A stretch of 64,000 nucleotides of DNA from Caldilinea sp. CFX5 (GTDB lineage: Bacteria; Chloroflexota; Anaerolineae; Caldilineales; Caldilineaceae): contig QWII01000046.1 of the NCBI GenBank assembly GCA_021405325.1, positions 216,056-280,055 of the forward strand. Reading direction: 5' to 3'. The notes beneath the pieces are model-generated. The model was not told where the DNA came from. It was given only the letters and a program-made list of their open reading frames with translations, and did not search any database. Of this stretch, positions 62,580-64,000 are shown piece by piece (position 1 is the first letter of the stretch; every line of letters begins with the position of its first letter). Made by a program: the position numbers and the translations under genes.

Positions 62580-62630
62580 GGTAGTTGGGTTGGTTGGTTT
62601 CGACAGGCTCAACCAACCAACCCAACTACC
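62580..62630. repeat. Perfect 20-bp inverted repeat with loop TCGACAGGCTC
   Basis: GGTAGTTGGGTTGGTTGGTT (62580-62599) pairs perfectly with 62611-62630. The 11-nt loop (62600-62610) is the exact reverse complement of the loop at 55104-55114, although the stems are unrelated. It lies between the permease and ATPase genes of the peptide transporter. Confidence 0.93.
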
Positions 62631-62639
62631 AACTACCTT

Positions 62640-63827
62640 CTATCTTGATGCGTATGGGTCAGCCGCGTCGCGTAGGCCGTCGCCGACAAAGTTGAACATG
62701 AGAATGGCGATAACGACAAAGATGGCAGGGATCAAGAGCCAGGGGAAGTTGCCAAGCACGGTAATGTCCTGGGCGTCTTGCAGCAAGGTTCCCCAACTGA
62801 CGGCCGGCGGCTTGATGCCCAGGCCCAGAAAACTGAGGGCAGTCTCGCCCAGGATCATGCCGGGAATCGCCAGGGTGATGTGGACGATCAGGTAGCTGAT
62901 AAAGGCCGGCAATAGATGACGAAAGATAATGCGGCGGTCACTGGCGCCGGCGGCTTTGGCGGCCAGGGCAAACTCTTCTTCGCGGAGGCTGATAATTTTG
63001 CCGCGCACCACGCGCGCCAGCCCCGTCCAACCGCGCACCGCCAGGATCAGGGTGATGGCGAAATAGATCTTGATCGTACCCCACTCTCTGGGCAACGCGG
63101 CGGACAAGGCGATCCAAATAGGAATGTCGGGTACGCTGATCAGCACTTCGATGATCCGCTGGATGATCTCGTCCACCACCCCGCCATAGTAGCCGGAGAT
63201 GCCCCCCAGAATGGCGCCCAGGAGAAAGGTGACAATCACGCCGCCAAAGCCGATAAAGAGCGAGATGCGCCCGGCATAGAGAATGCGTGAATAGACATCG
63301 CGGCCCAATCGGTCGGCGCCAAAGATCAGAAACGGCGCGTCGCGATCGGCCAAGCCAAAGAACTTGACGTGCATGGGGATCAAGCCCAGGAGTTTGTAGG
63401 GCGCAGTCGGTACAAAGAAGCGAATCACATGCACTTTGCTCTCATCGCGGGTATATTCATACTTAAAGGTCTGCCGGTTCAGGGCGCGCACCGTCTCGTA
63501 GACAAAAGGGCGCCGCAGCGCGCCCTCCTGATCAAAGAGGTGGATGGTCGTCGGCGGTGCATCGTTGAAATCCTTAAAGCGCTCCAGGGGGCCATAGGGA
63601 GCGAAAAAGTCGGCAAAGATCGTGAGCAGATAAAGGACGCTCAGTACCACCAGCGCTACCAGCGCCAATTTATGTTTTTTGAAGGCATGCCAGACGAGTT
63701 GCCGCTGCGATGCGTAATAGAGCCGTTCTTGTTGGCGCCTGGCCCGCGTTTGCCGCCACCGGGCATAACCGGCGGCAACTCTGCCAATCAAGGAGCTTTC
63801 TGTTTGTCGATCAACCGTTAGGTCCAT
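62640..63827 (-). CDS. DppC-type oligopeptide ABC transporter permease with extra N-terminal domain
   Basis: A 395-residue permease, about 100 residues longer than typical DppC/OppC. After the first helix (LALVALVVLSVLYLLTIFADFFAPYGP) is an extra extracytoplasmic segment (about residues 80-160: FNDAPPTTIHLFDQEGALR...FVPTAPYKLLGLIPMHVKFFGL). The standard helices and the EAA motif ALAAKAAGASDRRIIFRHLLP follow, then a typical ending NFVGDGLRDAADPY. ATG 63827 has AAGG upstream. It partners the DppDF ATPase; DppB and the peptide-binding protein would lie right of the window. Confidence 0.92.
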   Translation of the reverse strand: MDLTVDRQTESSLIGRVAAGYARWRQTRARRQQERLYYASQRQLVWHAFKKHKLALVALVVLSVLYLLTIFADFFAPYGPLERFKDFNDAPPTTIHLFDQEGALRRPFVYETVRALNRQTFKYEYTRDESKVHVIRFFVPTAPYKLLGLIPMHVKFFGLADRDAPFLIFGADRLGRDVYSRILYAGRISLFIGFGGVIVTFLLGAILGGISGYYGGVVDEIIQRIIEVLISVPDIPIWIALSAALPREWGTIKIYFAITLILAVRGWTGLARVVRGKIISLREEEFALAAKAAGASDRRIIFRHLLPAFISYLIVHITLAIPGMILGETALSFLGLGIKPPAVSWGTLLQDAQDITVLGNFPWLLIPAIFVVIAILMFNFVGDGLRDAADPYASR

Positions 63828-64000
63828 AGTTTACCTTACTACAAAAGGATAGCTGTGACCTGGCGTTCGCTAAAATAAGTGATGATAGATAGCACCGTAG
63901 TAAAGACTAATGAACGTTACGAAAATAAAGCGGTAACTGTAGGTCATCGCCGCCGGCGTGACAAGTTCCAAGGATTACCGAAACCATTCGCTAACCTTCA
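63828..64000. other. Right-hand window edge, no gene recognised
   Basis: 173 bp upstream of the DppC-type gene. A short minus-strand frame here lacks similarity to DppB ends. The peptide transporter operon probably continues beyond the window, but no feature can be supported. Confidence 0.3.

Overview
The window looks like chromosomal DNA of a Chloroflexota bacterium, probably a Caldilineae/Anaerolineae-type filamentous heterotroph. This is inferred from gene content and style: secreted proteins with Thr-Pro-rich linkers and a Leu-Pro-Leu-Val motif, a MalT-type LuxR regulator, phytanoyl-CoA-dioxygenase-like proteins, a CUT1 sugar transporter next to an ADP-ribosylglycohydrolase-like gene, a tetratricopeptide lytic transglycosylase and a LysM-bearing penicillin-binding protein. 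No rRNA, tRNA or CRISPR array was seen.

Layout. 0.2-16.7 kb: PLP decarboxylase, CBS-pair protein, cytochrome P450, LuxR/MalT regulator coupled to a DUF4230 protein, a membrane protein, a 1715-residue secreted metalloprotease/VWA/Ig protein, a secreted propeller protein and a MaoC dehydratase. 16.7-23.9 kb: the standout region, a chromosomal integron. A true IntI-type integrase (plus strand, 22270-23277) has its upstream side facing a leftward array of minus-strand cassette genes separated by four recognisable attC sites (16944-17031, 18006-18111, 19033-19160, 19941-19983). The cassettes hold two toxin-antitoxin-like pairs, a HEAT-like protein, an unknown protein and a zinc-ribbon protein. A GAAC-N4-GTTC palindrome lies upstream of intI, and similar ~95-bp direct repeats sit at both ends of the region. 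23.9-31.7 kb: GDP-deoxyhexose synthesis (gmd, reductase) and cell-wall enzymes. 31.9-52.8 kb: mixed catabolic and accessory genes (M24 peptidase, methyltransferase, second P450, Rpn-type nuclease, sulfatase, SDRs, phosphotransferase, PIN/Phd pair, archaeal-type ATPase, two PhyH proteins). 52.9-63.8 kb: carbohydrate and peptide uptake (ADP-ribosylglycohydrolase-like protein, MalG/MalF-type permeases, sugar-binding lipoprotein, a LacI remnant, a GH32-like protein, a fused DppD-DppF ATPase and a DppC permease).

A second theme is the spacers between genes. Many contain long, perfect or nearly perfect inverted repeats (13-30 bp arms), several running exactly from one stop codon to the next. Two of them, with unrelated stems, carry the same 11-nt loop. 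Such repeats have also entered coding DNA, as an in-frame insertion in the LuxR regulator and at the start of the lytic transglycosylase gene.

Limits: all functions are read from motifs and remembered family patterns. No search, alignment or folding program was run.
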